A stretch of DNA of 64,000 bases from Streptomyces cathayae. Its GTDB lineage: Bacteria > Actinomycetota > Actinomycetes > Streptomycetales > Streptomycetaceae. The DNA is taken from the NCBI RefSeq assembly GCF_029760955.1, contig NZ_CP121682.1:6076001-6140000 (forward strand). The letters are read 5' to 3'. This document shows positions 18,004 through 28,063 of this stretch, piece after piece; positions within the stretch are counted from its first letter, which is position 1; every line of letters begins with the position of its first letter. Both the position numbers and the translations under genes were made by a program. The notes beneath the pieces are model-generated. The model was not told the DNA's origin and did not search any database. It worked only from the letters and a program-made list of their open reading frames with translations.

Positions 18004-19523
18004 GGCCGGCGCCAGCTCCGTCCGTCTCGCTCGAGCATGTGGTCCGCCTCCACGGGCCCCCAGGTACCGGCCGGGTACTGGGCCGGCCGGCCGTGGTTGT
18101 CCCAGTGATCCTCGATCGGGTCGAGGATCTTCCAGGACAGCTCGACCTCCTCGGTGCGCGGGAAGAGATTGGAGTCACCGAGCAGGACGTCCAGGATGAG
18201 CCGCTCGTACGCCTCCGGGCTGGACTCGGTGAACGACTCGCCGTAGGCGAAGTCCATCGACACGTCCCGGATCTCCATCGACGTGCCCGGCACCTTGGAG
18301 CCGAACCGCACCGTGACGCCCTCGTCCGGCTGGACGCGGATCACGATCGCGTTGGAGCCCAGTTCCTCGGTGGCCGTCGTGTCGAACGGCGAGTGCGGCG
18401 CCCGCTGGAACACCACCGCGATCTCGGTGACCCGGCGGCCCAGCCGCTTTCCGGTGCGCAGGTAGAAGGGGACACCCGCCCAGCGGCGGTTGTCGATCCC
18501 CAGCTTGATCGCGGCGTACGTGTCGGTCCTGGAGGAGGCGTCGATGCCCTCCTCCTCCAGGTACCCGACCGCCTTCGCGCCACCCTGCCAGCCCGCCGCG
18601 TACTGCCCGCGCACGGTGTCCCGGCCCAGGTCCTTCGGCAGCCGCACGGCGCCGAGCACCTTGGTCTTCTCCGCGGCCAGCGCGTCCGCGCCGAAGGAGG
18701 CCGGCTCCTCCATGGCGGTGAGCGCCAGCAGCTGGAGCAGGTGGTTCTGGATGACGTCCCGGGCGGCGCCGATGCCGTCGTAGTAGCCCGCCCGGCCGCC
18801 GATGCCGATGTCCTCGGCCATGGTGATCTGCACATGGTCCACGAAGGACCGGTTCCAGATCGGCTCGAACATCGTGTTGGCGAAGCGGAGCGCCAGGATG
18901 TTCTGGACGGTCTCCTTGCCCAGGTAGTGGTCGATCCGGAAGACCTGGTCCGGGGCGAACACCTCGTGGACGAGCGCGTTGAGCTCCTCGGCCGACTTCA
19001 GGTCGTGGCCGAAGGGCTTCTCGATCACCGCGCGCCGCCAGGAACCGCTGGACTGGTCGGCCAGCCCGTGCTTCTTCAGCTGCTGGATGACCACCGGGAA
19101 GGACCGCGGCGGCACCGACAGGTAGAACGCGAAGTTGCCGCCCGTGCCCTGTGCCTTGTCCAGCTCCTCGATGGTGCCGCGCAGCCGCTCGAAGGACTCG
19201 TCGTCGTCGAAGGTGCCCTGGACGAAGCGCATGCCCTGGATGAGCTGCTGCCAGACCTCCTCGCGGAACGGAGTGCGGGCGTGCTCCTTGACCGCGTCGT
19301 GCACCACCTGCGCGAAGTCCTCGTGCGCCCACTCGCGGCGGGCGAACCCGACCAGCGAGAAGCCCGGCGGCAGCAGACCCCGGTTGGCGAGGTCGTACAC
19401 GGCGGGCATCAGCTTCTTGCGCGAGAGGTCGCCCGTGACGCCGAAGATGACCAGGCCCGACGGCCCCGCGATACGCGGGAGCCGTCGGTCCGCGGGGTCA
19501 CGCAGCGGGTTGCTGCTCGACAA
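18000..19523 (-). CDS. zwf: Glucose-6-phosphate 1-dehydrogenase
   Basis: A 507-residue enzyme that oxidises glucose-6-phosphate to 6-phosphogluconolactone with reduction of NADP or NAD. The dinucleotide loop FGVTGDLSRKK is at 27-37, IEKPFGHD at about 167-174 and the active-site signature RIDHYLGKE at 196-204. The start is TTG (19523), preceded by GGAGGG inside the end of tal. The stop overlaps the opcA start, which fits the requirement for OpcA in the same complex. Confidence 0.97.
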   Translation of the reverse strand: MSSSNPLRDPADRRLPRIAGPSGLVIFGVTGDLSRKKLMPAVYDLANRGLLPPGFSLVGFARREWAHEDFAQVVHDAVKEHARTPFREEVWQQLIQGMRFVQGTFDDDESFERLRGTIEELDKAQGTGGNFAFYLSVPPRSFPVVIQQLKKHGLADQSSGSWRRAVIEKPFGHDLKSAEELNALVHEVFAPDQVFRIDHYLGKETVQNILALRFANTMFEPIWNRSFVDHVQITMAEDIGIGGRAGYYDGIGAARDVIQNHLLQLLALTAMEEPASFGADALAAEKTKVLGAVRLPKDLGRDTVRGQYAAGWQGGAKAVGYLEEEGIDASSRTDTYAAIKLGIDNRRWAGVPFYLRTGKRLGRRVTEIAVVFQRAPHSPFDTTATEELGSNAIVIRVQPDEGVTVRFGSKVPGTSMEIRDVSMDFAYGESFTESSPEAYERLILDVLLGDSNLFPRTEEVELSWKILDPIEDHWDNHGRPAQYPAGTWGPVEADHMLERDGRSWRRP

Positions 19524-19527
19524 GGTC

Positions 19528-20646
19528 TCAGCCCTCCGAAGGGGCGAGGCGCGCGAGCTCCGCCTCGGTCGACTTCAGCAGGTCGTTCCAGGACGCCTCG
19601 AACTTCTCGACGCCCTCCTCCTCCAGCAGCCGCACCACGTCGTCGTACGAGATCCCCAGCCGCTCCACGGCGTCCAGGTCGGCGCGGGCCTGCTCGTAGG
19701 TGCCGGCGACGGCGTCGCCCTTGATCTCGCCCTGCTCCTCGGTGGCGAACAGCGTCGCCTCCGGCATGGTGTTCACCGTGTTCGGCGCCACCAGGTCGTC
19801 GACGTACATCGTGGACTTGTACGCCTTGTCCTTCACCCCGGTGGAGGCCCACAGCGGACGCTGCCTGTTGGCGCCCTCCCGCTCCAGCGCGCTCCAGCGG
19901 TCGGTGGCGAAGACCTCCTCGTACGCCTGGTAGGCCAGGCGCGCGTTGGCGACGGCGGCCTTGCCGCGCACCGCCTTCGCCTCGTCGGTGCCGAGCGCGT
20001 CGATCCGCTTGTCGATCTCGGTGTCCACGCGGGACACGAAGAACGACGCCACCGAGTGGATCTTCGACAGGTCCAGGCCGCGCTCCCTGGCCTTCTCCAG
20101 GCCGGTCAGGAACGCGTCCATGACCTTGCGGTACCGCTCCAGGGAGAAGATCAGCGTGACGTTGACGCTGATGCCCAGGCCGATGACCTCGGCGATCGCC
20201 GGGATGCCCGCCTCGGTCGCCGGGATCTTGATCAGGGTGTTGGGCCGGTCCACCAGCCAGGCCAGCTGCTTGGCCTCGGCGACGGTGGCGCGCGTCTCGT
20301 GCGCCAGGCGCGGGTCGACCTCGATGGAGACCCGGCCGTCCTTGCCGTCGGTGGCGTCGAAGACCGGGCGCAGGATGTCGGCGGCGTCCCGGACGTCCGC
20401 CGTGGTGATCATCCGGATGGCTTCTTCGACCGTGACCCGGCGGGCGGCGAGGTCGGCGAGCTGCTGCTCGTAACCGTCACCCTCGGAGATCGCCTTCTGG
20501 AAGATCGACGGGTTGGTGGTGACGCCCACGACGTGCTGCTGGTCGATCAGCTCGGCGAGGTTGCCGGACGTGATCCGCTTGCGCGACAGGTCGTCCAGCC
20601 AGATCGCGACGCCTTCGTCGGAAAGGCGCTTCAGTGCGTCTGTCAT
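19528..20646 (-). CDS. tal: Transaldolase
   Basis: A 372-residue transaldolase transferring a dihydroxyacetone unit in the non-oxidative pentose phosphate pathway. [13 protein letters not shown] is at 41-53. The Schiff-base lysine is Lys140 in NTLIKIPAT. The length matches the longer actinobacterial/cyanobacterial type. ATG start, 37 bases after the tkt stop; the zwf Shine-Dalgarno lies in its last codons. Confidence 0.97.
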   Translation of the reverse strand: MTDALKRLSDEGVAIWLDDLSRKRITSGNLAELIDQQHVVGVTTNPSIFQKAISEGDGYEQQLADLAARRVTVEEAIRMITTADVRDAADILRPVFDATDGKDGRVSIEVDPRLAHETRATVAEAKQLAWLVDRPNTLIKIPATEAGIPAIAEVIGLGISVNVTLIFSLERYRKVMDAFLTGLEKARERGLDLSKIHSVASFFVSRVDTEIDKRIDALGTDEAKAVRGKAAVANARLAYQAYEEVFATDRWSALEREGANRQRPLWASTGVKDKAYKSTMYVDDLVAPNTVNTMPEATLFATEEQGEIKGDAVAGTYEQARADLDAVERLGISYDDVVRLLEEEGVEKFEASWNDLLKSTEAELARLAPSEG

Positions 20647-20683
20647 GGAAATTCCATCTCCTACTACGTGTCGTATGTGAGCG

Positions 20684-22771
20684 TCAGCGCTGGGTCGCGG
20701 CGAGTGAATCCCGGGCCGCGGCCGTCACGTTCTCTGCGGTGAAGCCGAACTCCTCGAACAGCACCTTGCCGTCGGCGGACGCGCCGAAGTGCTCCAGGGA
20801 CACGATGCGCCCGGCGTCCCCGACGTACTTGTGCCACGTCAGACCGATACCGGCCTCCACCGCGACGCGCGCCTTCACGGAGGGCGGCAGGACGCTGTCC
20901 CGGTACCCCTGGTCCTGCTCCTCGAACCACTCCACCGACGGCATGGACACCACGCGGGTCGGCACCCCGTCGGCCTGGAGCCGCTCGCGGGCCTCGACGG
21001 CGACGTGCACCTCGGAACCGGTGGCGATCAGCACGACCTGCGGCGTGCCGCCGTCCGCCTCGAACAGCACGTACCCGCCGCGCGCGGCGTTCTCGTTCGA
21101 CTCGTAGGTCGGCACGCCCTGGCGGGTGAGGGCCAGACCGTGCGGGGCGCCCTTGCCGAACTCCTTCGTCCAGCGCTTGAGGATCTCCCGCCAGGCGATC
21201 GCGGTCTCGTTGGCGTCCGCGGGGCGGACGACGTTCAGACCCGGGATGGCGCGCAGCGAGGCCAGGTGCTCGACCGGCTGGTGGGTCGGGCCGTCCTCGC
21301 CCAGACCGATGGAGTCGTGCGTCCACACGTACGTCACCGGCAGGTGCATCAGGGCCGACAGCCGCACCGCGTTGCGCATGTAGTCGGAGAACACCAGGAA
21401 GGTGCCGCCGTAGATCCGGGTGTTGCCGTGCAGCGCGATGCCGTTCATCTCCGCGGCCATGGCGTGCTCGCGGATACCGAAGTGGATGGTGCGGCCGTAC
21501 GGGTCCGCCTCGGGCAGCGGGTTGCCGACCGGGAGGAACGACGACGTCTTGTCGATCGTCGTGTTGTTGGAGCCCGCCAGGTCGGCCGAGCCGCCCCACA
21601 GCTCCGGGACGACCGCGCCGAGCGCCTGGAGCACCTTGCCGGAGGCGGCACGGGTGGCGACCGCCTTGCCCGGCTCGAAGACGGGAAGCGTGTCCTCCCA
21701 GCCCTTGGGCAGCTCACCGGCCGCGATGCGGTCGAACTCGGCCGCGCGCTCCGCGTTGTTGCTCCGCCACTCCTGGAACGACTTCTCCCACTCGGCGCGC
21801 GCCTGCTTGCCGCGCTCCAGCGCGCCACGGGTGTGACCGAGGACCTCGTCGGTCACCTCGAAGGTCTGCTCCGGGTCGAAGCCCAGCACCCGCTTGGTGG
21901 CCGCCACCTCCTCGTCGCCGAGCGCCGAACCGTGGGAGGCCTCGGTGTTCTGCGCGTTCGGGGCCGGCCAGGCGATGATCGAGCGCATCGCGATGAACGA
22001 CGGCCGGTCGGTGACCTTCCTGGCCTCCTGGACGGCGTCGTAGATCGCGTGCGGGTCCAGGTCGCCGTCCGGCTTCGGGGCCACCCGCTGCACGTGCCAG
22101 CCGTAGGCCTCGTACCGCTTGACGACGTCCTCGGAGACGGCCGTCTCGGTGTCGCCCTCGATCGAGATGTGGTTGTCGTCCCACAGCAGGACCAGGTTGC
22201 CGAGCTTCTGGTGGCCGGCCATCGAGGACGCCTCCGCGGAGATGCCCTCCTGCAGGCAGCCGTCACCGGCGATGCAGTAGACGAAGTGGTCGAACGGAGA
22301 CTCGCCCGGGGCGGCCTCCGGGTCGAACAGCCCGCGCTCGTAGCGGGCGGCCATGGCCATGCCGACCGCGTTGGCGACGCCCTGGCCCAGCGGCCCGGTC
22401 GTCGTCTCCACACCCGTGGTGTGCCCGTACTCCGGGTGGCCCGGCGTCTTCGAGCCCCAGGTGCGGAACGCCTTCAGGTCGTCCAGTTCCAGACCGAAAC
22501 CGGCCAGGTACAGCTGGGTGTAGAGAGTCAGGGACGAATGGCCGGCGGACAGGACGAAACGGTCCCGCCCGACCCAGTCGGCGTCCGAGGGGTCGTGCCG
22601 CATCACCTTCTGGAAGAGGGTGTACGCGGCGGGCGCCAGGCTCATCGCCGTACCGGGATGGCCGTTGCCGACCTTCTGTACGGCATCGGCGGCCAGGACG
22701 CGGGCGGTGTCCACGGCCCGCTGGTCCAGTTCGGTCCACTCGAGGTCTGTGGTGGTCGGCTTGGTGCTCAC
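20684..22771 (-). CDS. tkt: Transketolase
   Basis: A 695-residue thiamine-diphosphate enzyme, first gene of the pentose phosphate operon. The ThDP motif [19 protein letters not shown] is at about 169-187, [13 protein letters not shown] and TTTGPLGQG precede it, and the transketolase signature lies around [20 protein letters not shown] (about 480-500). GTG start; the stretch between the GAGGAG Shine-Dalgarno and the start is a small palindrome (CCCTGA-C-TCAGGG) that could mask or expose the ribosome site. Confidence 0.97.
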   Translation of the reverse strand: MSTKPTTTDLEWTELDQRAVDTARVLAADAVQKVGNGHPGTAMSLAPAAYTLFQKVMRHDPSDADWVGRDRFVLSAGHSSLTLYTQLYLAGFGLELDDLKAFRTWGSKTPGHPEYGHTTGVETTTGPLGQGVANAVGMAMAARYERGLFDPEAAPGESPFDHFVYCIAGDGCLQEGISAEASSMAGHQKLGNLVLLWDDNHISIEGDTETAVSEDVVKRYEAYGWHVQRVAPKPDGDLDPHAIYDAVQEARKVTDRPSFIAMRSIIAWPAPNAQNTEASHGSALGDEEVAATKRVLGFDPEQTFEVTDEVLGHTRGALERGKQARAEWEKSFQEWRSNNAERAAEFDRIAAGELPKGWEDTLPVFEPGKAVATRAASGKVLQALGAVVPELWGGSADLAGSNNTTIDKTSSFLPVGNPLPEADPYGRTIHFGIREHAMAAEMNGIALHGNTRIYGGTFLVFSDYMRNAVRLSALMHLPVTYVWTHDSIGLGEDGPTHQPVEHLASLRAIPGLNVVRPADANETAIAWREILKRWTKEFGKGAPHGLALTRQGVPTYESNENAARGGYVLFEADGGTPQVVLIATGSEVHVAVEARERLQADGVPTRVVSMPSVEWFEEQDQGYRDSVLPPSVKARVAVEAGIGLTWHKYVGDAGRIVSLEHFGASADGKVLFEEFGFTAENVTAAARDSLAATQR

Positions 22772-22806
22772 CCTGAGTCAGGGCTCCTCTCCACATGTCT
22801 TCGGAT

Positions 22807-22840
22807 GCCGGATGAGTACTCACCGGCGAGGTCGAGCCTA
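22807..22840 (-). promoter_or_regulatory. tkt operon promoter region with palindrome
   Basis: On the minus strand TAGGCT (22840-22835) is a good -10. A palindrome centred on TGAGTACTCA, extended as GCCGG...CCGGC with one bulge (22807-22827), covers the predicted start of transcription and the early leader, so it could be an operator or leader hairpin controlling the whole operon. Confidence 0.45.
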
Positions 22841-23019
22841 CCCCCGTAGGAGGCGCATTCCCCGAGTCGTTCCAGACTGCCGGGAGTCCCGGCGATCCGC
22901 CTCCTGACCGGTCAGTCTTCCGGTTCGGCAGATGAATACGGAGCCGCTCATCCGGTTGCTCAATCGAGCTCGGAACCCGGTGGTGAGCGGCCGCCGACAA
23001 CACGACCGGACCCCCGCGA

Positions 23020-23047
23020 TTGTCCGGGTCTGGGCAACGTCTAAGGT
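23020..23047 (+). promoter_or_regulatory. ctaB promoter
   Basis: TTGTCC (23020-23025) and TAAGGT (23042-23047) at 16-base spacing form a recognisable housekeeping-type promoter about 73 bases before the GTG start of ctaB. Confidence 0.5.
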
Positions 23048-23119
23048 GGCGTGGTACGCGCGAGTCTTTACCGGCACCTCACCCGGGAGGGCTTGCTGGG
23101 AACTCTGTCAGGGGTGCGA

Positions 23120-24067
23120 GTGACGGCCGTTGAATCCCGTCCTGCGGGGATTGCCGGGACCATCCAGAGCCCGAGCCACCGGCCGTTCGGGGCCCGTGTC
23201 GGGGCGTTCGTGGCGCTGACCAAGCCGCGGATCATCGAACTGCTGCTCATCACCACGGTCCCGGTGATGTTCCTGGCGCAGCAGGGCGTGCCCGACCTGG
23301 GGCTGGTGCTGCTGACCTGCGTCGGCGGCTACCTGTCGGCGGGCGGCGCCAACGCGCTCAACATGTACCTCGACCGCGACATCGACGCGCTGATGGACCG
23401 CACCTCGCAGCGCCCCCTGGTCACCGGCATGGTCAGCCCGCGCGAATGCCTGGCCTTCGGCATCACCCTGGCCGTCGTCTCGACGCTGATGTTCGGCCTC
23501 ACCGTCAACTGGCTGTCCGCCTGGCTCTCCCTCGGGGCGCTCCTCTTCTACGTCGTCGTCTACACGATGATCCTCAAACGGCGTACGGCGCAGAACATCG
23601 TGTGGGGCGGCATCGCCGGCTGCATGCCGGTGCTGATCGGCTGGTCCGCGGTCACCAACTCGATGTCCTGGGCGCCGGTCATCCTCTTCCTCGTCATCTT
23701 CTTCTGGACGCCGCCGCACTACTGGCCGCTGTCCATGAAGGTGAAGGAGGACTACGCGCGGGTGGGCGTGCCGATGCTCCCGGTGGTGGCCGGCAACAAG
23801 GCCGTCGCCCGGCAGATCGTGATCTACAGCTGGGTCATGGTCGCGGTGTCGCTGCTGCTCACCCCGCTCGGCTACACCGGCTGGTTCTACACCGCGGTCG
23901 CGCTGGCCGCGGGCGGCTGGTGGCTGTGGGAGGCGCACGCGCTCCTCAACCGCGCCAAGGCCGAGGTGACCGGTGGCAAGCTCAAGGAGATGCGCCTGTT
24001 CCACTGGTCCATCACCTATGTGTCGCTGCTCTTCGTGGCCGTCGCGGTGGACCCCTTCCTGCGGTAG
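23120..24067 (+). CDS. ctaB: Protoheme IX farnesyltransferase (heme O synthase)
   Basis: A 315-residue membrane prenyltransferase of the UbiA family, adding a farnesyl group to heme B to give heme O for cytochrome aa3 oxidase. The metal/prenyl site is [20 protein letters not shown] (about 82-101), with a second acidic motif further on and about nine membrane helices. The GTG at 23120 follows AGGGG; a GTG two codons upstream is an alternative. ctaA lies 1.8 kb downstream on the other strand. Confidence 0.96.
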   Translation: MTAVESRPAGIAGTIQSPSHRPFGARVGAFVALTKPRIIELLLITTVPVMFLAQQGVPDLGLVLLTCVGGYLSAGGANALNMYLDRDIDALMDRTSQRPLVTGMVSPRECLAFGITLAVVSTLMFGLTVNWLSAWLSLGALLFYVVVYTMILKRRTAQNIVWGGIAGCMPVLIGWSAVTNSMSWAPVILFLVIFFWTPPHYWPLSMKVKEDYARVGVPMLPVVAGNKAVARQIVIYSWVMVAVSLLLTPLGYTGWFYTAVALAAGGWWLWEAHALLNRAKAEVTGGKLKEMRLFHWSITYVSLLFVAVAVDPFLR

Positions 24068-24096
24068 GCCCGCGGTGGACGTCTTCCGGAACGCTC

Positions 24097-24140
24097 CGAC
24101 GGGCGAGGTCCGTGGCCAAGACCACGGACCCCGCCCGTCG
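24097..24140 (+). terminator. Terminator after ctaB
   Basis: A 19-bp stem with one mismatch runs from CGACGGGCGAGGTCCGTGG (24097-24115) to its partner at 24122-24140, with a 6-base loop, 30 bases after the ctaB stop and immediately before the -10 box of the next gene. Confidence 0.82.
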
Positions 24141-24160
24141 CCGTTCGATCTACCCGTCGG

Positions 24161-24166
24161 TAGCAT
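24161..24166 (+). promoter_or_regulatory. -10 box placing a leaderless start
   Basis: TAGCAT ends 7 bases before the ATG at 24174, and no Shine-Dalgarno is present, so the transcript should begin at or next to the start codon. No clear -35 was seen. Confidence 0.5.
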
Positions 24167-24173
24167 CCTGGTC

Positions 24174-24554
24174 ATGGCAGACAAGCAGCAGACGGACCCG
24201 GCGGCCGAGCAGAACAGCGGGCAGCGGGCCGGACAGAAGACCGAACGCAAGGCCGAGCGCAAGGTGGCCCGCCTCACCAAGCGGATCAACGGCTTCGCCA
24301 CGGCCCACGGCGGCGCCGAGGGGCAGATCGCCTACCTGGGACAGCGCGGCGCCCGGATCGTGCTGGTCGGTGAGGACGGAAACTGGGGCGACCTGGTCGC
24401 CCACTCCTGCGCGATCGCCGAGAAGGCGGCCGAGAGGGCGGGCATCACCCTCCACGAGAACTTCGACGGCGAGTTCGCGGCCAAGGTCAGGACCGGCCCG
24501 TACGAGTGGACCCGGATGGCGGGCAGCCAGATCGGCGGCCCGGCCAACGGCTGA
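24174..24554 (+). CDS. Conserved small protein of unknown function
   Basis: A 126-residue soluble protein I do not recognise. The first 35 residues are charged and Gln/Lys/Arg-rich (QKTERKAERKVARLTKRING). The rest forms a compact alpha/beta-looking region with GQRGARIVLVGEDGNWGDLV and HENFDGEFAAKVRTGPYEWT. No signal peptide, membrane helix or metal motif. It appears leaderless and stands alone between ctaB and the amidohydrolase. Confidence 0.75.
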   Translation: MADKQQTDPAAEQNSGQRAGQKTERKAERKVARLTKRINGFATAHGGAEGQIAYLGQRGARIVLVGEDGNWGDLVAHSCAIAEKAAERAGITLHENFDGEFAAKVRTGPYEWTRMAGSQIGGPANG

Positions 24555-24657
24555 CCCCGGGCCCGCCGGCCCACCGATCGGCCCACCGGCCGTCCGCGGC
24601 GGACACCCTGCCGGACGCGCCGCAACACCTCGACCCCGGTTCACCCGTTAGAGACCT

Positions 24658-25806
24658 GTGGAAGCAGAGACAGCGTCTTTCGTGGGGGGAGCCCGGATGA
24701 TCGACATGCCGTCCCTCGTGGACCAGTACTGCCACGGCGTGCTGCGCACCGAGCTGGGCCTCGGCACCTTCGAGGCCCAGCTGGTCCGCACCGAGGGCCC
24801 GCCCGCCCCGGGGACCACCCTGTTCGACACCCAGACCGGTTTCGCCGTACGCCGCTGGTGCCCGCCCCTGCTCGGCCTGGAGCCGCACTGCCCGCCGGCC
24901 CGCTACCTCGCCCGGCGCCGCGAACTGGGCGTGGCCGAGACGGCCCGCCGGCTGCTGCGGGCCAGCGGCATCACCACCTACCTGATCGACACCGGACTGC
25001 CCGGCGACCTCACCGGCACGGCCGAACTGGCCACGGCCGGCGCCGCCGAGGCCCACGAGATCGTGCGCCTGGAACAACTGGCCCAGCAGGTCGCCGACAC
25101 CTCCGGCACGGTGGAGTGCTTCCTCGCCAACCTCGCCGAGTCCGTGCACGGGGCCGCCGCGCACACCGTCGCCTTCACCTCCGTCGCCGGCGTACGCGAC
25201 GGGACGGCGCTCGCGCCCGAGCCACCGGGGCCCGGAGAGGTGCGCGGCGCGGCCGCGCGGTGGCTGGCCGCCCGCCGGGTCGGGGACGGGCCGAGCGACC
25301 CGGTGCTCCTGGGCCACCTGCTGTGGATCGCCGTCGCCTCGGGCCGGCCCCTGCAACTGCACGTGGGGCTCGGCACGCCCGGCGGCTCCCGGGCACAGGG
25401 CGCCGACCCGGGGTTCCTCGACGGGTTCGTCCGGGCCACCGCCGGGCTCGGCACCGACCTCGTCCTGCTGCACGGCTACCCGGACCACCGCCACGCCGCC
25501 CACCTGGCCGGCGTCCACCCGCACGTCTACGTCGACTCCGGCGCCGCCCTGGCCCGCACCGGCGCCCGCGCGGCGACCGTCCTCGAGGAGGTCCTGGAAC
25601 TCGCCCCCTTCGGCAAGATCCTCTTCTCCAGCGGCGCCCAGGGGCTGCCCGAACTGCACGTCGTGGGCGCCCGGCTGTTCCGTGAGGCGCTCGGCCGGGT
25701 GCTCGGTGCGTGGGTGACCGAGGGGGCCTGGTCCCCAAAGGACGCGCAGCGGGTGGCCGGGATGATCGCGTCGGGGAACGCGGGCCGGGTGTACGGGCTG
25801 GACTGA
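24658..25806 (+). CDS. FluG/amidohydrolase_2-like protein with altered metal-site residues
   Basis: A protein of up to 382 residues with the TIM-barrel layout of the amidohydrolase-2 (FluG N-terminal) family: VDQYCHGVL near the start, PLQLHVGLGTPGG in the middle, VLLHGYPDHRHAAHLA, HVYVDSG, and ILFSSGAQGLPELHVVGARLF near the end. The metal-site pattern D-x-H-x-H reads D-Q-Y-C-H here, and the usual S-D-A-H-G segment reads S-G-A-Q-G, so the canonical metal site is probably impaired. The start is uncertain: GTG at 24658 or ATG at 24697, which has GGGGGAG 5 bases upstream. Function unknown. Confidence 0.8.
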   Translation: MEAETASFVGGARMIDMPSLVDQYCHGVLRTELGLGTFEAQLVRTEGPPAPGTTLFDTQTGFAVRRWCPPLLGLEPHCPPARYLARRRELGVAETARRLLRASGITTYLIDTGLPGDLTGTAELATAGAAEAHEIVRLEQLAQQVADTSGTVECFLANLAESVHGAAAHTVAFTSVAGVRDGTALAPEPPGPGEVRGAAARWLAARRVGDGPSDPVLLGHLLWIAVASGRPLQLHVGLGTPGGSRAQGADPGFLDGFVRATAGLGTDLVLLHGYPDHRHAAHLAGVHPHVYVDSGAALARTGARAATVLEEVLELAPFGKILFSSGAQGLPELHVVGARLFREALGRVLGAWVTEGAWSPKDAQRVAGMIASGNAGRVYGLD

Positions 25807-25861
25807 CGACCGCGGGCGACCGGACCGGGGGCCACGGCCCCGCGACCACGGCCCCGCGGGC

Positions 25862-26875
25862 TCAGGCGGTCGTCAGCCTCGTCCCGGCCGCCGTGTCCGC
25901 CGGACCCGCCGTGTCCGGCAGGTCGGCCGCGGCCTCGGGCCGCTCCCGCAGGGACAGCAGCACCCGCACCACCCAGATCCACATGACGCAGGAGCCGAAC
26001 ATGTGGGCGCCGACCAGGATCTCGGGCAGGTCCGTGAAGTACTGCACATAACCGATCACACCCTGCGCGAGAATGATCAGGAACAGTTCGCGGGTGCGGT
26101 GCAGCGGACCCGCGGGGGCGTCGACCGCCTTGAGCACGAACCACAGGGCGAACGTCAGCGTCGCCACGATCCACGCCAGCACGGCGTGCACCTTGCTGAC
26201 CATCGCCGGGTCCAGCGGCATCCGCGGGACCTCGCTGGAGTCACCCGCGTGCGGTCCCGAACCGGTCACCACCGTGCCGACCGCGATGACCAGGACGGAC
26301 GCCACCACCAGGAACCACACCAGCTGCCGCACGGCTGCGCCGACCAGCGGCCGGGGCTCCCCGTCGCCCTCGCGGGTGCGCTGCCACATCACCGTGGCCA
26401 CCGCGATCAGCGCCGAGGAGAGCAGGAAGTGCGCCGCGACCGTGTACGGGTTGAGGCCGACGAGGACCACGATGCCGCCGAGGATCGCGTTGCCCATCAC
26501 GACCCAGAACTGCGCCCAGCCCAGCCGGGTCAGGCTGCGCCGGTACGGCTTCTGGGAGCGCGCGGCGACGATCGCCCAGCCGACGGCGGCGCACAGCACG
26601 TAGGTCAGCAGGCGGTTGCCGAACTCGATGACCCCGTGCAGGCCCATCTCCCGGGTGGAGACGAGCGAGTCGTCGGTGCACTTGGGCCAGGTGGGGCAGC
26701 CCAGGCCGGAGCCGGTCAGCCGTACGGCTCCACCGGTGACCACGATGACCACCGCCATGACGAGCGCGGCGAGGGCCGCCCGCCGGACCGTCCGGGGGTC
26801 CGGGGTCCAGCGTGCGGCGATGAAGGCGAGCGGGTTGCGCAGGACCGCCTGGGCGTCGGCGCGGGTCACGTTTGG
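25862..26875 (-). CDS. ctaA: Heme A synthase (COX15/CtaA family)
   Basis: A 337-residue polytopic membrane protein oxidising the C8 methyl of heme O to give heme A. Eight helices are expected. The N-terminal half has TGSGLGCPTWPKC, the extracytoplasmic Cys pair of the family, and candidate heme-ligand histidines occur in HGVIEFGNR, AAHFLLSSAL, KVHAVLAW and GAHMFGSC. The GTG at 26875 was preferred because a TACGAT -10 ends 8 bases upstream (leaderless); a longer in-frame ATG at 26908 lies upstream of that promoter. Confidence 0.93.
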   Translation of the reverse strand, partial: PNVTRADAQAVLRNPLAFIAARWTPDPRTVRRAALAALVMAVVIVVTGGAVRLTGSGLGCPTWPKCTDDSLVSTREMGLHGVIEFGNRLLTYVLCAAVGWAIVAARSQKPYRRSLTRLGWAQFWVVMGNAILGGIVVLVGLNPYTVAAHFLLSSALIAVATVMWQRTREGDGEPRPLVGAAVRQLVWFLVVASVLVIAVGTVVTGSGPHAGDSSEVPRMPLDPAMVSKVHAVLAWIVATLTFALWFVLKAVDAPAGPLHRTRELFLIILAQGVIGYVQYFTDLPEILVGAHMFGSCVMWIWVVRVLLSLRERPEAAADLPDTAGPADTAAGTRLTTA

Positions 26876-26957
26876 CACGCGTCCATCGTAGGGCGCCCGC
26901 TTGTGCACGCTTTCACGAGGGTCCCGGTCGGCGGGCCGGAGATGCCGGGGAGCCTGC

Positions 26958-27776
26958 TCACTCCCAGCGGAAGAAGCGGCCCGCCGCGGCGAGCCCCGCC
27001 GCCGCCCACACGGCGAGGATCCCGAGGTCGCCCCAGGGCAGTCCCGCCCCGTGCTGGAGCACGTCCCGCAGGCCCTCCGACAGCGCCGCGATGGGCAGCA
27101 GGCCGAGGAGGTTCTGCGCGCCCTGGGGGAAGGTGTCCAGCGGCACGACGACCCCGCCGCCGACGAGCAGCAGCAGGAACACCAGGTTGGCGGCGGCCAG
27201 CGTCGCCTCGGCCTTCAGGGTGCCCGCCATCAGCAGACCGAGCCCCGAGAAGGCGGCCGTGCCCAGCACCAGCAGCAGCAGCACGGTGAGCGGGTTGCCC
27301 TGCGGCGACCAGCCCAGCGCGAACGCGATCACCGTGAGCAGGACGATCTGGAGCACCTCGGTGACCAGCACCGACAGCGTCTTCGCGGTCATCAGCGCCC
27401 AGCGCGGCAGCGGTGAGGCCGCCAGCCGCTTCAGCACCCCGTACCGGCGCTCGAAGCCGGTGGCGATGGCCTGTCCGGTGAACGCCGTCGACATCACCGC
27501 CAGGGCGAGGACCCCGGGGGCGAGGAAGTCCACGGCCGCGCCCTCGCCGGTGTCCACGATGTCCACGGTGCTGAACAGCACCAGCAGCAGGGTGGGGATC
27601 ACCACGGTGAGCAGCAGCTGCTCGCCGTTGCGCAGCAGCATCTTCGTCTCGAGCAGGGCCTGCGCCGCGATCATGCGGGGGAGCGGAGCCGCGCCCGGCT
27701 GCGGCGCGTACGCGCCGGTCCCCGTGGCCGCCGGAGTCACCTGATGCACCGGATGCGCTGGATTTACCTGATTCAC
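26958..27776 (-). CDS. ABC-2 type transporter permease
   Basis: A 272-residue permease with six helices and the ABC-2 pattern: a Pro-rich cytoplasmic start (about 1-33), AQALLETKMLLRNGEQLLL before helix 1, the FTGQAIATGFERRYGVLKRL cytoplasmic loop and PLDTFPQGAQNLLGLLPIA near the end. GTG start with CGGAGG 6 bases upstream. Its partner ATPase lies upstream on the same strand but is separated by a 284-base stretch holding a TnpB-element remnant, where such pairs are normally adjacent. Substrate unknown; daunorubicin-type exporters share this build. Confidence 0.9.
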   Translation of the reverse strand: MNQVNPAHPVHQVTPAATGTGAYAPQPGAAPLPRMIAAQALLETKMLLRNGEQLLLTVVIPTLLLVLFSTVDIVDTGEGAAVDFLAPGVLALAVMSTAFTGQAIATGFERRYGVLKRLAASPLPRWALMTAKTLSVLVTEVLQIVLLTVIAFALGWSPQGNPLTVLLLLVLGTAAFSGLGLLMAGTLKAEATLAAANLVFLLLLVGGGVVVPLDTFPQGAQNLLGLLPIAALSEGLRDVLQHGAGLPWGDLGILAVWAAAGLAAAGRFFRWE

Positions 27777-27796
27777 TGGAAACCTCCGAGGACGCT

Positions 27797-28063
27797 TCCG
27801 GCTTCAGCCGGGGGATGAATCGGAATCCTGCGGAGCAGGACAGGGAACGGGATTTCGCCCAAAAGGTGAAAGACCGCCCGGATGGCCGGGTAGGCTGAGC
27901 GCCGTGCGTCGCGAGAGCCAAGCACGCGCAACTCCTTTGTCTTGAATGGGCAACCGGGCAGGTTCCGTCCCGGCTGGTGCTGAGAGCGTCAGACTCGTTC
28001 GCTTGCTGAGTGAATGAGCTGCTTGAGCCAGGAATCCCCCTGCTTCAGCTGGGGGAGGGTTCA
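27797..28063 (+). mobile_element. Decayed TnpB (IS605/IS1341-type) element 3' end
   Basis: The segment matches the intact tnpB at 39.9-41.2 kb in order. GCGAGAGCCAAGCACGC (27911-27927) is identical to 40973-40989. CCGGGCAGGT, CCCG and GGTG of the 3' coding end are kept. TGAGCCAGGAATCCCC (28024-28039) equals 41147-41162, the tnpB stop and right-end entry. A hairpin with G5/C5 arms and the terminal TCAA follow. The reading frame is destroyed and most of the gene is gone. A second end-like hairpin, CCGGCTTCAGCCGGGGGATG (27798-27817), may be another right-end relic. It separates the two genes of an ABC exporter. Confidence 0.72.
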
